NCBI GenBank assembly: GCA_031272845.1
Contig: JAISTA010000056.1
Location: forward strand, 1 to 5,059
Direction of reading: 5' to 3'
DNA from: Oscillospiraceae bacterium
GTDB lineage: Bacteria > Bacillota > Clostridia > Oscillospirales > Oscillospiraceae
DNA: 5,059 nucleotides
The position numbers and the translations under genes are program-made. The notes beneath the pieces were generated by a model. It was not told where the DNA came from and ran no database searches. It saw nothing but the letters and a program-made list of their open reading frames with translations. How positions within the stretch are numbered: position 1 is the stretch's first letter; each line of letters opens with the position of its first letter. This document shows, piece after piece, positions 1 to 5,059 of the stretch.

Positions 1-811
1 AATCGCGGGAGTATACAGACAGTCAGCCGGCGAGGTTACGATCGGTGGGCAGAGCGTATATGAAAACACCGCGCTGAAGCAGCGAATCGCCTTTATACCG
101 GACGAGCTGTATTTTCTGCCGGGCGCAAACCTTATGCGTATGATACAGCACTACGCCGCGATATACAACAGCTTCGACGTAAACGAGGCGGTGCGTCTTG
201 CAAACGTGCTTGACCTGCCGCGCTTTAAGTCCATATCGCAGTTTTCCAAAGGCATGAAGCGCCAGAGCGCGACAATACTCGCGATAGCCTCAAATCCTGA
301 CATTCTGCTGTTTGACGAGACGTTTGACGGGCTTGACCCAATCGCGCGCGGCGCCGTAAAGCGTCTCCTGACCGAGAGCATTGTCTCCAAAAAGGCGACG
401 GCGATCATCACCTCGCACTCACTGCGCGAGCTTGAGGACACCTGCGACGCGCTTGCGTTTTTACACCGGGGCGGGCTTGTCATGCAGTCAGACATATCTA
501 ACCTCAAGACCTCGCTGCTCAAGGTTCAGGTTGCTCTGCCGGAGACCTTCTCGCGCGAAACGATCGCGGATACGGGAATCTCCATACTCTCGTACTCGCA
601 GGTCGGGCGCGTTGCGAACATTATCGCAACGGACGAACGCGAGGCAATCGAAGCCGCGCTGTCAAAGCTTGACCCGATCATACTTGAGACGCTGCCGCTG
701 TCGCTTGAAGAGGTGTTCACCTACGAAATGAAGCAGCGCGGCTATAATTTTGACGATATTCTCGGCGAAATCGCGGACGCAAACGACGCCGCCGGAAAGG
801 AGGCCATTTAA
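1..811 (+). CDS. ABC transporter ATP-binding protein, YtrB-like (5' end outside window)
   Basis: This is the nucleotide-binding subunit of an ABC-2 type exporter; it hydrolyses ATP in the cytoplasm to drive the permease encoded next. The frame is open from base 2 with no stop, giving 269 visible residues. The Walker A loop is missing because it would lie just upstream of the first visible residues (IAGVYRQSAGEV). Visible in order: a Q-loop region IPDELYF (near 95-115) with Asp where Gln is usual; a signature SKGMKRQ in place of LSGGQ (245-265); Walker B ILLFDE with Asp at 314-316 followed by the catalytic Glu; D-loop GLDP; and the switch His in SHSLRELED (416-418). A C-terminal accessory region of roughly 110 residues follows. 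The SKGMKRQ signature and RELED stretch are typical of Firmicute YtrB-like ATPases. An internal ATG at 134 is not the true start, since the fold continues upstream. The substrate cannot be told from this sequence. The stop is two bases before the permease start. Confidence 0.93.
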   Translation, partial: IAGVYRQSAGEVTIGGQSVYENTALKQRIAFIPDELYFLPGANLMRMIQHYAAIYNSFDVNEAVRLANVLDLPRFKSISQFSKGMKRQSATILAIASNPDILLFDETFDGLDPIARGAVKRLLTESIVSKKATAIITSHSLRELEDTCDALAFLHRGGLVMQSDISNLKTSLLKVQVALPETFSRETIADTGISILSYSQVGRVANIIATDEREAIEAALSKLDPIILETLPLSLEEVFTYEMKQRGYNFDDILGEIADANDAAGKEAI

Positions 812-813
812 CT

Positions 814-3057
814 ATGAATAACGATAAGCTGAGCTCAAAAATGGAAAAAACGCTGGCAAAGGCAAAAAAGTTTTCGCCGAGCAACAGATCGGTTTTCTCC
901 AAGGGCATATATTTTGAGGGTCTGCGCCAGGGAAAAATGGTCGGGTTTATTTATGCCGGACTAATGGCTATTATATCCATTCTGGTCGTCGTTGGAGGCA
1001 CGGTCGCCGCGCTTTTTCAGGAGGACGCGACAATGTCGTCCCTTCCGCCGGACAGCGGTCTCGGCATTGCGGCCTACATGGCGTTTATGGTTATAATCCC
1101 GGCGCTGATGTTCGTGCTGTTTCACTTTCTGTCAACAAGAAAGGGCTCGGATCATTTCTGCAGCCTGCCGGTAACAAGAACCGCGATACTCGTGAGCTAC
1201 ACGCTTTCGGCGTTTACGTGGGTCATAATCGGGCTGCTGGTGTTCATAGTCCCGATTATCGGGGTTAACCTTTTTGCTGTTGGCAGCGTATATTTTGCCG
1301 GGTGGATGGCGCTTTTAGGCGCGGTTCTGATTGCGTGCCTGCTGGTTGCCGCCGCAATGCTGATTGCCGTATCAGTCGCGTCAAACATTTTCGGCCAGAT
1401 TGCTGTTACGCTCATGGTACTGTTTCTGCCGCGCGTGCTTATCACCTTCGGCTATTCCCTTGCTCAGTTTTATACCGGAATACTGTTTCCGATAGAGCGC
1501 ACAACGGGCTTTTTGGAGCCGGCGACAAACATACTGACGGGCATCATTTTCGCGCCGTTCGGTTTGGGCAATTTCTATCAGATACCGAGCGTTTTATCCG
1601 CGCTGTACACACTCGGCCTTGCCATCTTATACCTTGCAATAGCGCTTGTGCTGTTTCGCCGCCGCCCGTCAGAAGCGGCTGAGGAGCCCGCGTCGTCCGG
1701 CCTTGCGCAGAATATTATTTCGGCGCTGGTGGCATTTGTCGTCGCGCTCATACCGCTTGTGCTGCTAATCAACCTGATTTCGGAAAAGCAAAGGTACGGC
1801 AGCTATGATATAGGCCTTGTTATCGGAGTAGCGGCGCTTTACGCCCTGTCGCTCATTGTATTTTTCGCTTACCGCGCGATTTCGGCAAAATCCCTTTCGG
1901 CTGTGCGCCGGCCGTGGGGCGGACTTGCGATATTTCTCGTTCTGAACGTCGCGTTTCTCGGAATCTGGTGGCTGTCTGTATCAGCGGTATACGGCTTTAA
2001 CCCGACGGCGGCGGAAATCAGATACTTTAAAGGCGACATATCGGAGGCGGCGGCGCAAGCGTTTGACGTTGAGGCAAACCAATACTCGCAGCACCTGCTG
2101 TCCCAGTATGAGATAGACGACGACATTATGGACGCGCAGCTTATCGCCGCCATCCGCCGCAACGCGCAGGACGCAAAAGAGGGCAACCTGTATAACGACC
2201 CGCAGAATATCAATCGGTTAAATGTAACCATGAAGGTTGGCGCGCGTACTGTAAACCGCGTTGTGTTCCTCAGCAATGAGGAATACGCGATTATTGTTGA
2301 GCGGCTTCACAGCGGCCATCCGCAGGTTAAAGACCTTGCGCTGAGCTGGCCGGATCCCGCAACAACAAGCCGCATAAGCTCACAGCACATTTCAAACGAA
2401 AAGGATCTGCTTGAGCTGGCAACGACGCTTTTTGCCGAGCTGAAGGAGCAGGGACGCGCTCACAACGAATTCGGCAGCTCCGTGTATTGCGAGCCGCTTG
2501 ACGCGCTTTATATTGAGGGCAAGGTAAACGGTCAATCATACTGGATCAACGGGCTGATAATCGACGAAACGACACCGAAAACCGCAGAGCTGTTTCTGAG
2601 TATGCTGGCAAAGAAGCTTCCGAACAGTCTGGACGAGGTTATTGCGCAGCTTCAGGCTGAAAAATTCGGCCGCATGGAGCTGCACCCGATCATTGCCGGC
2701 AGGGATAGCGAGTTGGCCTCCGGTATAATGCAGTATGGCTCTCAATACATTGCGGCAGACCTCGGAACATATTACGGAACGCCGGATTACGTAACGCCGA
2801 AAATCCCGTTTTTACAAAGCGACTACAACGAAACAGAGCTTGCGCTGGAGCTTGCACGCGAGAACTGGGGCCGCGCGCCGGAGCTCGGCAAGTCGGTAAT
2901 AATCGTGAGCTACGGACTCGGCGATAAGTACGTGACGCTGATGTTTGGCCTGGACGAAAATGGAGCGGCGTTCAAAAAATACGCGGAGGCCACGAAAGAC
3001 TGGTGGGAGTTTTTAGACGAGGAGCGCTCATCATACGAAATAGACTGGGTGGGATAG
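814..3057 (+). CDS. ABC-2 type permease with large C-terminal soluble domain
   Basis: This is the membrane subunit partnering the upstream ATPase. The start is ATG 814, with a strong AAAGGAGG (796-803) inside the end of the ATPase gene and 10 bases of spacing, so the two are probably translationally coupled. Of 747 residues, the first 40 are Lys-rich and cytoplasmic-looking. Hydrophobic segments follow near residues 43-67, 84-106, 122-150, 160-187, 192-214, 260-282, 298-321, 332-354 and 369-391; 230-252 is a weaker candidate. The stretch GSDHFCSLPVTR (111-122) after the second segment resembles the D-x-x-x-SLP-x-x-R loop of Clostridia ABC-2 permeases. Residues about 395-747 are soluble, with alternating helical and strand-like stretches. 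With nine membrane segments and a cytoplasmic N-terminus this part would lie outside the membrane; with ten it would be inside. Simple ABC-2 permeases are about 250-400 residues, so the tail is the unusual part. It may match a DUF described at the C-terminus of such permeases (I recall DUF6449, unchecked). Substrate unknown. Confidence 0.9.
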   Translation: MNNDKLSSKMEKTLAKAKKFSPSNRSVFSKGIYFEGLRQGKMVGFIYAGLMAIISILVVVGGTVAALFQEDATMSSLPPDSGLGIAAYMAFMVIIPALMFVLFHFLSTRKGSDHFCSLPVTRTAILVSYTLSAFTWVIIGLLVFIVPIIGVNLFAVGSVYFAGWMALLGAVLIACLLVAAAMLIAVSVASNIFGQIAVTLMVLFLPRVLITFGYSLAQFYTGILFPIERTTGFLEPATNILTGIIFAPFGLGNFYQIPSVLSALYTLGLAILYLAIALVLFRRRPSEAAEEPASSGLAQNIISALVAFVVALIPLVLLINLISEKQRYGSYDIGLVIGVAALYALSLIVFFAYRAISAKSLSAVRRPWGGLAIFLVLNVAFLGIWWLSVSAVYGFNPTAAEIRYFKGDISEAAAQAFDVEANQYSQHLLSQYEIDDDIMDAQLIAAIRRNAQDAKEGNLYNDPQNINRLNVTMKVGARTVNRVVFLSNEEYAIIVERLHSGHPQVKDLALSWPDPATTSRISSQHISNEKDLLELATTLFAELKEQGRAHNEFGSSVYCEPLDALYIEGKVNGQSYWINGLIIDETTPKTAELFLSMLAKKLPNSLDEVIAQLQAEKFGRMELHPIIAGRDSELASGIMQYGSQYIAADLGTYYGTPDYVTPKIPFLQSDYNETELALELARENWGRAPELGKSVIIVSYGLGDKYVTLMFGLDENGAAFKKYAEATKDWWEFLDEERSSYEIDWVG

Positions 3058-3117
3058 CGGCAGCGCCGTACACGGAGGCGCCCCGAAAGCAGGGAGCTGA
3101 GTAAACATGCCGGAAAG

Positions 3118-3153
3118 AAAGCGCCTTGAATTCGTTGAATTCAAGGCGCTTTT
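3118..3153. terminator. Bidirectional intrinsic terminator between convergent genes
   Basis: A perfect 16-bp inverted repeat lies here: left arm AAAGCGCCTTGAATTC (3118-3133), loop GTT, right arm GAATTCAAGGCGCTTT (3137-3152). On the + strand the stem is followed by a short T-run (TTTTGTGT), and on the - strand by TTTCTTTCC. It sits 60 bases after the permease stop and 57 bases beyond the stop of the convergent zinc-ribbon gene, so it is placed to end transcription from both sides. The T-tracts are modest, so efficiency in each direction is an inference. Confidence 0.88.
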
Positions 3154-3181
3154 GTGTGCCCGCAAATGGTTTTGTGCGACT

Positions 3182-3200
3182 GCCGGCGTTTACCGCCGGC
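3182..3200. other. Short GC-rich hairpin in 3' leader-out of the - strand gene
   Basis: GCCGGCG (3182-3188) and CGCCGGC (3194-3200) form a perfect 7-bp stem around a five-base loop, 9 bases past the stop of the - strand zinc-ribbon gene. No T-run follows on either strand, so it is unlikely to terminate by itself. It could stabilise the 3' end of that transcript ahead of the main terminator. A chance hairpin is also possible. Confidence 0.4.
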
Positions 3201-3209
3201 CTTGCTCTG

Positions 3210-3545
3210 CTATTCTTCCTGCTTATCGTTGCCGTCATCGCCGTACAGCGGCTTGCCGCAGTACAGACAATACTTGGGCAGGTCAGATTGCCACAAATAG
3301 GCCAGGCGCTTGCTGCAATGCGGGCATTTGGCATAACGGTACACTAATATAGCTGCCGCAAGCATCACCAGCGACGGCACAAGCATTAGTGTATACCCGA
3401 CCGCCTCGCTGGCCTGATTCGCTATAAGCATACCCAACAAAATGAGCACGCAGCAAAGCAAAAACAACCGAATAATAGTACTCTGAATATCTTTATAAAA
3501 TTTGCGGCTTCTCGTTTGCGGCGTTTCCTTGCGTTTTCGGGGCAT
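3210..3545 (-). CDS. Small two-TM membrane protein with C-terminal zinc ribbon
   Basis: A 111-residue protein of unknown function. A strongly basic N-terminus (MPRKRKETPQTRSRK) is followed by two hydrophobic segments, about residues 24-43 and 50-69, then a four-cysteine zinc ribbon: C74-P-H-C77, 15 residues, C93-L-Y-C96. The C-terminus is acidic. By the positive-inside rule both the N-terminus and the ribbon should face the cytoplasm. The start is ATG at 3545-3543, preceded by AGAGGTG with 8 bases of spacing. Translated frames on the opposite strand have no family-like content, which favours this strand. The gene is alone, convergent with the ABC operon (shared terminator at 3118-3153) and divergent from the operon at 3937. 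A shortened second copy of its 3' end lies upstream (3627-3713). Such two-helix zinc-ribbon proteins are common and mostly uncharacterised; the ribbon could bind protein or nucleic acid, but nothing here decides it. Confidence 0.8.
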   Translation of the reverse strand: MPRKRKETPQTRSRKFYKDIQSTIIRLFLLCCVLILLGMLIANQASEAVGYTLMLVPSLVMLAAAILVYRYAKCPHCSKRLAYLWQSDLPKYCLYCGKPLYGDDGNDKQEE

Positions 3546-3567
3546 TTTCTCAGCACCTCTGTAAAAT

Positions 3568-3584
3568 TGTTATCGCGGATAACA
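3568..3584. promoter_or_regulatory. 17-bp palindrome, possible operator or leader hairpin
   Basis: TGTTATC-GCG-GATAACA is a perfect 7+3+7 inverted repeat, placed 22 bases upstream of the zinc-ribbon start codon and just before its ribosome site. Read on the - strand, a weak promoter could overlap it: TTGCTG, 17 bases, then GATAAC. That would put a repressor site over the -10. The half-site GATAACAATT also resembles the right half of the lac operator, though no LacI-type gene is in the window. It may instead be an RNA hairpin. Confidence 0.4.
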
Positions 3585-3626
3585 TCGTTCGCAGCAACCG
3601 TGAATCACACTCTCCGCTGAATACCG

Positions 3627-3713
3627 CTATTCTTCCGGCTTGCCGCAGTACGCACAGCGAGTCGGAAAGTCCGGAGCCTCCTGCGCGCGAACACGTTCGT
3701 GCAGTTTTGCTTT
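3627..3713 (-). pseudogene. Decayed duplicate of the zinc-ribbon gene, 3' end only
   Basis: On the - strand this reads 28 codons ending PDFPTRCAYCGKPEE-stop. The intact neighbour has SDLPKYCLYCGKP, then ten extra residues, then EE-stop. At DNA level two blocks match exactly: an 11-base block around the stop (3626-3636 against 3209-3219) and a 16-base block covering the YCGKP codons (3636-3651 against 3249-3264). They are joined directly here but separated by 30 bases in the intact gene, a clean in-frame indel. The first Cys pair and both membrane segments are missing. A TAA at 3714-3716 closes the frame upstream; beyond it the same frame runs back to ATGs at 3731 and 3752 with no good ribosome site. 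I read it as a remnant of a tandem duplication. A short expressed peptide cannot be fully excluded. Confidence 0.55.
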
Positions 3714-3788
3714 TTATTGGGGCCGCCTCATTATGGCAGCTGCTATTCGCATTTATCTAAACCGGAGCTAACGCGTCCTATTAGGTAT

Positions 3789-3816
3789 AGCTTACCGCAC
3801 TTTTTGTATTTGTCAA
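3789..3816 (-). promoter_or_regulatory. Candidate sigma-A-type promoter on the - strand
   Basis: A consensus -35 TTGACA (complement of 3811-3816) is followed after 16 bases by TAAGCT (3789-3794), which matches the -10 consensus only at its first two and last positions. TATACC (3784-3789) is a better hexamer but at 21 bases is too far. Transcription would run across the zinc-ribbon remnant into the intact gene with a leader of about 235 bases. This was perhaps the promoter of the duplicated copy before it decayed. Confidence 0.35.
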
Positions 3817-3881
3817 CACTTATTTTTAAATCGCTCCGCTTTTCTCAGCGCCCCCTCCCTCACGCCATCACCTGCCGCTTG

Positions 3882-3889
3882 CATATACT
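3882..3889 (+). promoter_or_regulatory. -10-like box, possibly sporulation sigma (E/K type)
   Basis: CATATACT differs at one position from the sigma-E -10 consensus CATACAnT known from Bacillus, and it contains TATACT, a near-match to a sigma-A -10. It lies 47 bases before the start codon of the 290-residue gene, leaving a leader of about 40 bases. No convincing -35 (neither TTGACA nor a sigma-E box) is found at the proper distance. The call rests on the -10 and on the sporulation context of tgl, so it is tentative. Confidence 0.3.
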
Positions 3890-3936
3890 GCCGTAATCGG
3901 TGCGCTGTCTGCGCGCCAACACGGAGTTTATGTATC

Positions 3937-4809
3937 ATGACAAATAAATATTATCTGCTGAAGGTTTGGCGCAGCCGCGGGCGCGACGCGGCGATACGCG
4001 AGCTCAAAAAACTCACGGACGCGGACGCTCTGGCTGTTTTATCACCGAAAACCGCAAGCTTTCCGCTAATATACGCGCTGTACCCGGAGCTAAAGACGCG
4101 AAACTACATTTTGTCCGGCAGCAAGGCGATTTTTGACGCGGTTTGTGTAATCGCGGTCAAGCTTGAGGGCAAGGATATGCGCGGCATTCCGGATGAGGAG
4201 TCTCTGAAATGGATACTGATGACCGGCTCTGAGTATCTCGGCTCTTCTCCCGAGCAGGACGAGTACGACGAGATAATCGACTACGCGGCGGCGCTTTACT
4301 GCGACAATTTCGCGGAAACAGAGGTGCTTACCCAGCTTGCAGACGTTATCTACAAGCGCAACCGGCGCGGCTTGTTTATCCACGATCTTTCCTCCGCGCT
4401 GTTCCGCACGGCGGACCCGGACACGCTGCGGCATATCGCGCGGCAGCTGCTATCGCAAAACGAGTTTGACGTTAAGCTGACCTGCGAGCTCATGGGCTTT
4501 GAATACCATAAAACGGCGAATGCCCGCAAGGCGCTTTATGACGAATACACCTCCTGGCTCAAAGAGCACAAGGACTATCTGTACATCACCGGGCAATACT
4601 TCAACGAAACCTCAGAGCCCATACACGTGCGGCACGACCGTGAGGCAAAGGCGCTCGGCAAAAAAATATTCCCGAAGGACAGAACGCCTGTTGTTCCGCT
4701 GACGGAAAACGAGTACGCCCAGCTTCTCGCTATGCGCGGAGACCCCGGCCGCCCCCATATCACATATTACATTGACAACGACCTGCCGGCAAACGGCAAG
4801 GAGGACTAA
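3937..4809 (+). CDS. Unrecognised 290-residue helical protein, co-operonic with tgl
   Basis: I do not recognise this protein. It has no signal peptide and no membrane segment, so it should be soluble and cytoplasmic. Residues about 15-215 look almost wholly helical, with repeated amphipathic stretches such as RELKKLTDADALAVL and PDTLRHIARQLLSQ that suggest a helical-repeat (HEAT- or TPR-like) arrangement, though no repeat is clear by eye. Residues about 225-290 form a polar, less regular tail. It is rich in Tyr (19) and Lys (21). The chosen start, ATG 3937, has GGAG 10 bases upstream; an out-of-frame ATG at 3930 reaches a stop after five codons. Its own last codons carry the AAGGAGG for the next gene, tgl, which begins two bases after its stop, so expression of the two is probably coupled. 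By context it may be a partner, regulator or substrate of the transglutaminase, or another sporulation protein; this is inference only. Confidence 0.82.
   Translation: MTNKYYLLKVWRSRGRDAAIRELKKLTDADALAVLSPKTASFPLIYALYPELKTRNYILSGSKAIFDAVCVIAVKLEGKDMRGIPDEESLKWILMTGSEYLGSSPEQDEYDEIIDYAAALYCDNFAETEVLTQLADVIYKRNRRGLFIHDLSSALFRTADPDTLRHIARQLLSQNEFDVKLTCELMGFEYHKTANARKALYDEYTSWLKEHKDYLYITGQYFNETSEPIHVRHDREAKALGKKIFPKDRTPVVPLTENEYAQLLAMRGDPGRPHITYYIDNDLPANGKED
4798..4804 (+). promoter_or_regulatory. Shine-Dalgarno fixing the tgl start
   Basis: AAGGAGG lies 7 bases before ATG 4812. In the tgl frame a TGA at 4773-4775 blocks any long upstream extension, and no ATG occurs between it and 4812. The start is therefore well fixed, which matters because it makes this Tgl about 41 residues shorter at the N-terminus than the Bacillus enzyme. 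Confidence 0.85.
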
Positions 4810-4811
4810 AG

Positions 4812-5059
4812 ATGGCAAACAGTAATTTTGAAAGCCAGATGCGCGCGGCAATTGTCGAGCAAGCACAGCGGCTTTACAGGTCGGGGCTGAATTTCGCGAC
4901 GTTCCGAAAGTCCTTTTGCAACAGCCTGTACTGGTTTCGCACAGCGGACGGCGGATTTTCTCTGCGCAGCGACAAAAACGCGTCGGACGCGGTCGCTGAC
5001 ATTTTCAGAAACGGCGGCCAGTACGGCACCGAATGCGCAACCGCAATGATTATCGTGTA
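4812..5059 (+). CDS. tgl: Protein-glutamine gamma-glutamyltransferase (spore coat transglutaminase), 3' end outside window
   Basis: The enzyme joins glutamine and lysine side chains into epsilon-(gamma-glutamyl)lysine isopeptide bonds; in Bacillus it acts on spore coat proteins in the mother cell. The 82 visible residues follow B. subtilis Tgl closely, as I remember that sequence: SGLNFATF matches SGAKFATF, YW then a charged strand and a DI-x-x-NG helix follow, and TECATAMIIVY matches FECATAIVIIYY. The catalytic cysteine (Cys116 in Bacillus, Cys75 here, codon 5034-5036) and the adjacent glutamate (Glu74) are both present. The second catalytic glutamate lies past the window edge. Bacillus Tgl has about 245 residues; this one begins about 41 residues later in the alignment, with a well-supported start, so it is an N-terminally short form. 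It follows the 290-residue gene by two bases and probably shares its transcript. In Bacillus tgl is under late mother-cell sigma control; control here is not shown. Confidence 0.9.
   Translation, partial: MANSNFESQMRAAIVEQAQRLYRSGLNFATFRKSFCNSLYWFRTADGGFSLRSDKNASDAVADIFRNGGQYGTECATAMIIV

Larger units (their letters stand above)
3546..3936. other. Intergenic region between divergent genes
   Basis: These 391 bases hold no intact gene. From left to right they contain the leader and ribosome site of the - strand zinc-ribbon gene, a 17-bp palindrome (3568-3584), a decayed copy of the zinc-ribbon gene end (3627-3713), an AT-rich block with a TTGACA box on the - strand (3781-3830), and a -10-like box on the + strand (3882-3889) before the 290-residue gene. 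A + strand open frame at 3699-3896 has no ribosome site and no protein-like composition, so it is not called. Confidence 0.75.

Noticed and set aside
134..811. ATG at 134 as the true start of the ATPase
   Set aside because: The frame is open to the window edge and the upstream residues (AGVYRQSAGEV, IPDELYF) match the conserved N-terminal half of ABC ATPases; the ATG is internal.
1869..2276. Long - strand open frame of 135 codons inside the permease gene
   Set aside because: It is antisense to a gene with continuous membrane and domain structure, in GC-rich DNA where such shadow frames are common; no ribosome site or recognisable content.
3063..3081. GCGCC and GGCGC short inverted repeat after the permease stop
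   Set aside because: Only five base pairs with a nine-base loop in GC-rich sequence; expected by chance, and a far better terminator follows at 3118.
3107..3352. + strand open frame with a fair ribosome site (GGGAG) starting just before the terminator
   Set aside because: It runs through the terminator hairpin and then antisense to the zinc-ribbon gene, whose protein has clear membrane segments and paired cysteines; this frame shows no protein-like features. The overlapping frame at 3126-3347 fails for the same reason.
3568..3584. A true lac-type operator controlled by LacI
   Set aside because: Similarity is limited to one half-site, and no LacI-type gene or sugar gene is in the window; kept only as an unassigned palindrome.
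3681..3704. Possible stem around CGAAC-AC-GTTCG in the remnant region
   Set aside because: The two-base loop is too tight and outer pairing needs a wobble and a bulge; no T-run follows.
3699..3896. + strand open frame of 65 codons starting at GTG
   Set aside because: No ribosome site, odd composition, and it covers the promoter-like sequences of the intergenic region.
4090..4434. - strand open frame of 114 codons inside the 290-residue gene
   Set aside because: The + strand frame has a ribosome site, is coupled to tgl and is open throughout; the antisense frame has an Arg/Val-rich shadow composition.

Overview
The window looks like chromosomal DNA of a spore-forming Clostridia-type Firmicute of moderately high GC. 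Three things point there: strong AGGAGG-type Shine-Dalgarno sites, an ABC-2 exporter pair of the YtrB/YtrC-like kind common in Firmicutes, and at the right edge the start of a Bacillus Tgl-type transglutaminase, an enzyme known for cross-linking spore coat proteins. The genus cannot be named from this sequence. I see no insertion sequence, phage gene, CRISPR array, tRNA or rRNA.

Layout. Positions 1-3057 hold a two-gene operon on the + strand: an ABC ATPase whose start lies outside the window, then, two bases after its stop, a 747-residue permease with about nine membrane segments and a soluble C-terminal part of about 350 residues. The operon ends at a perfect 16-bp hairpin (3118-3153). That hairpin can also end the convergent - strand gene at 3210-3545, a small protein with two membrane segments and a C-terminal four-cysteine zinc ribbon. 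Upstream of that gene (3546-3936) is a 391-base intergenic region. It holds a 17-bp palindrome in the gene's leader, a broken second copy of the gene's 3' end, a candidate - strand promoter, and a - 10-like element facing the other way. Positions 3937 to the right edge hold a second + strand operon: a 290-residue helical protein I do not recognise, and tgl, two bases after it and cut off by the window.

How the genes relate. The ATPase and permease should form one exporter-type complex at the membrane. The unknown 290-residue protein and the transglutaminase are probably translationally coupled, so the unknown protein is a candidate partner, regulator or substrate of the enzyme. The zinc-ribbon membrane protein stands alone between the two operons.

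Most worth a second look: the short N-terminus of Tgl and its unknown operon partner; the mother-cell-sigma-like -10 element before that operon; and the decayed duplicate of the zinc-ribbon gene. I found no clearly new multi-gene system; the tgl operon partner is the best lead.
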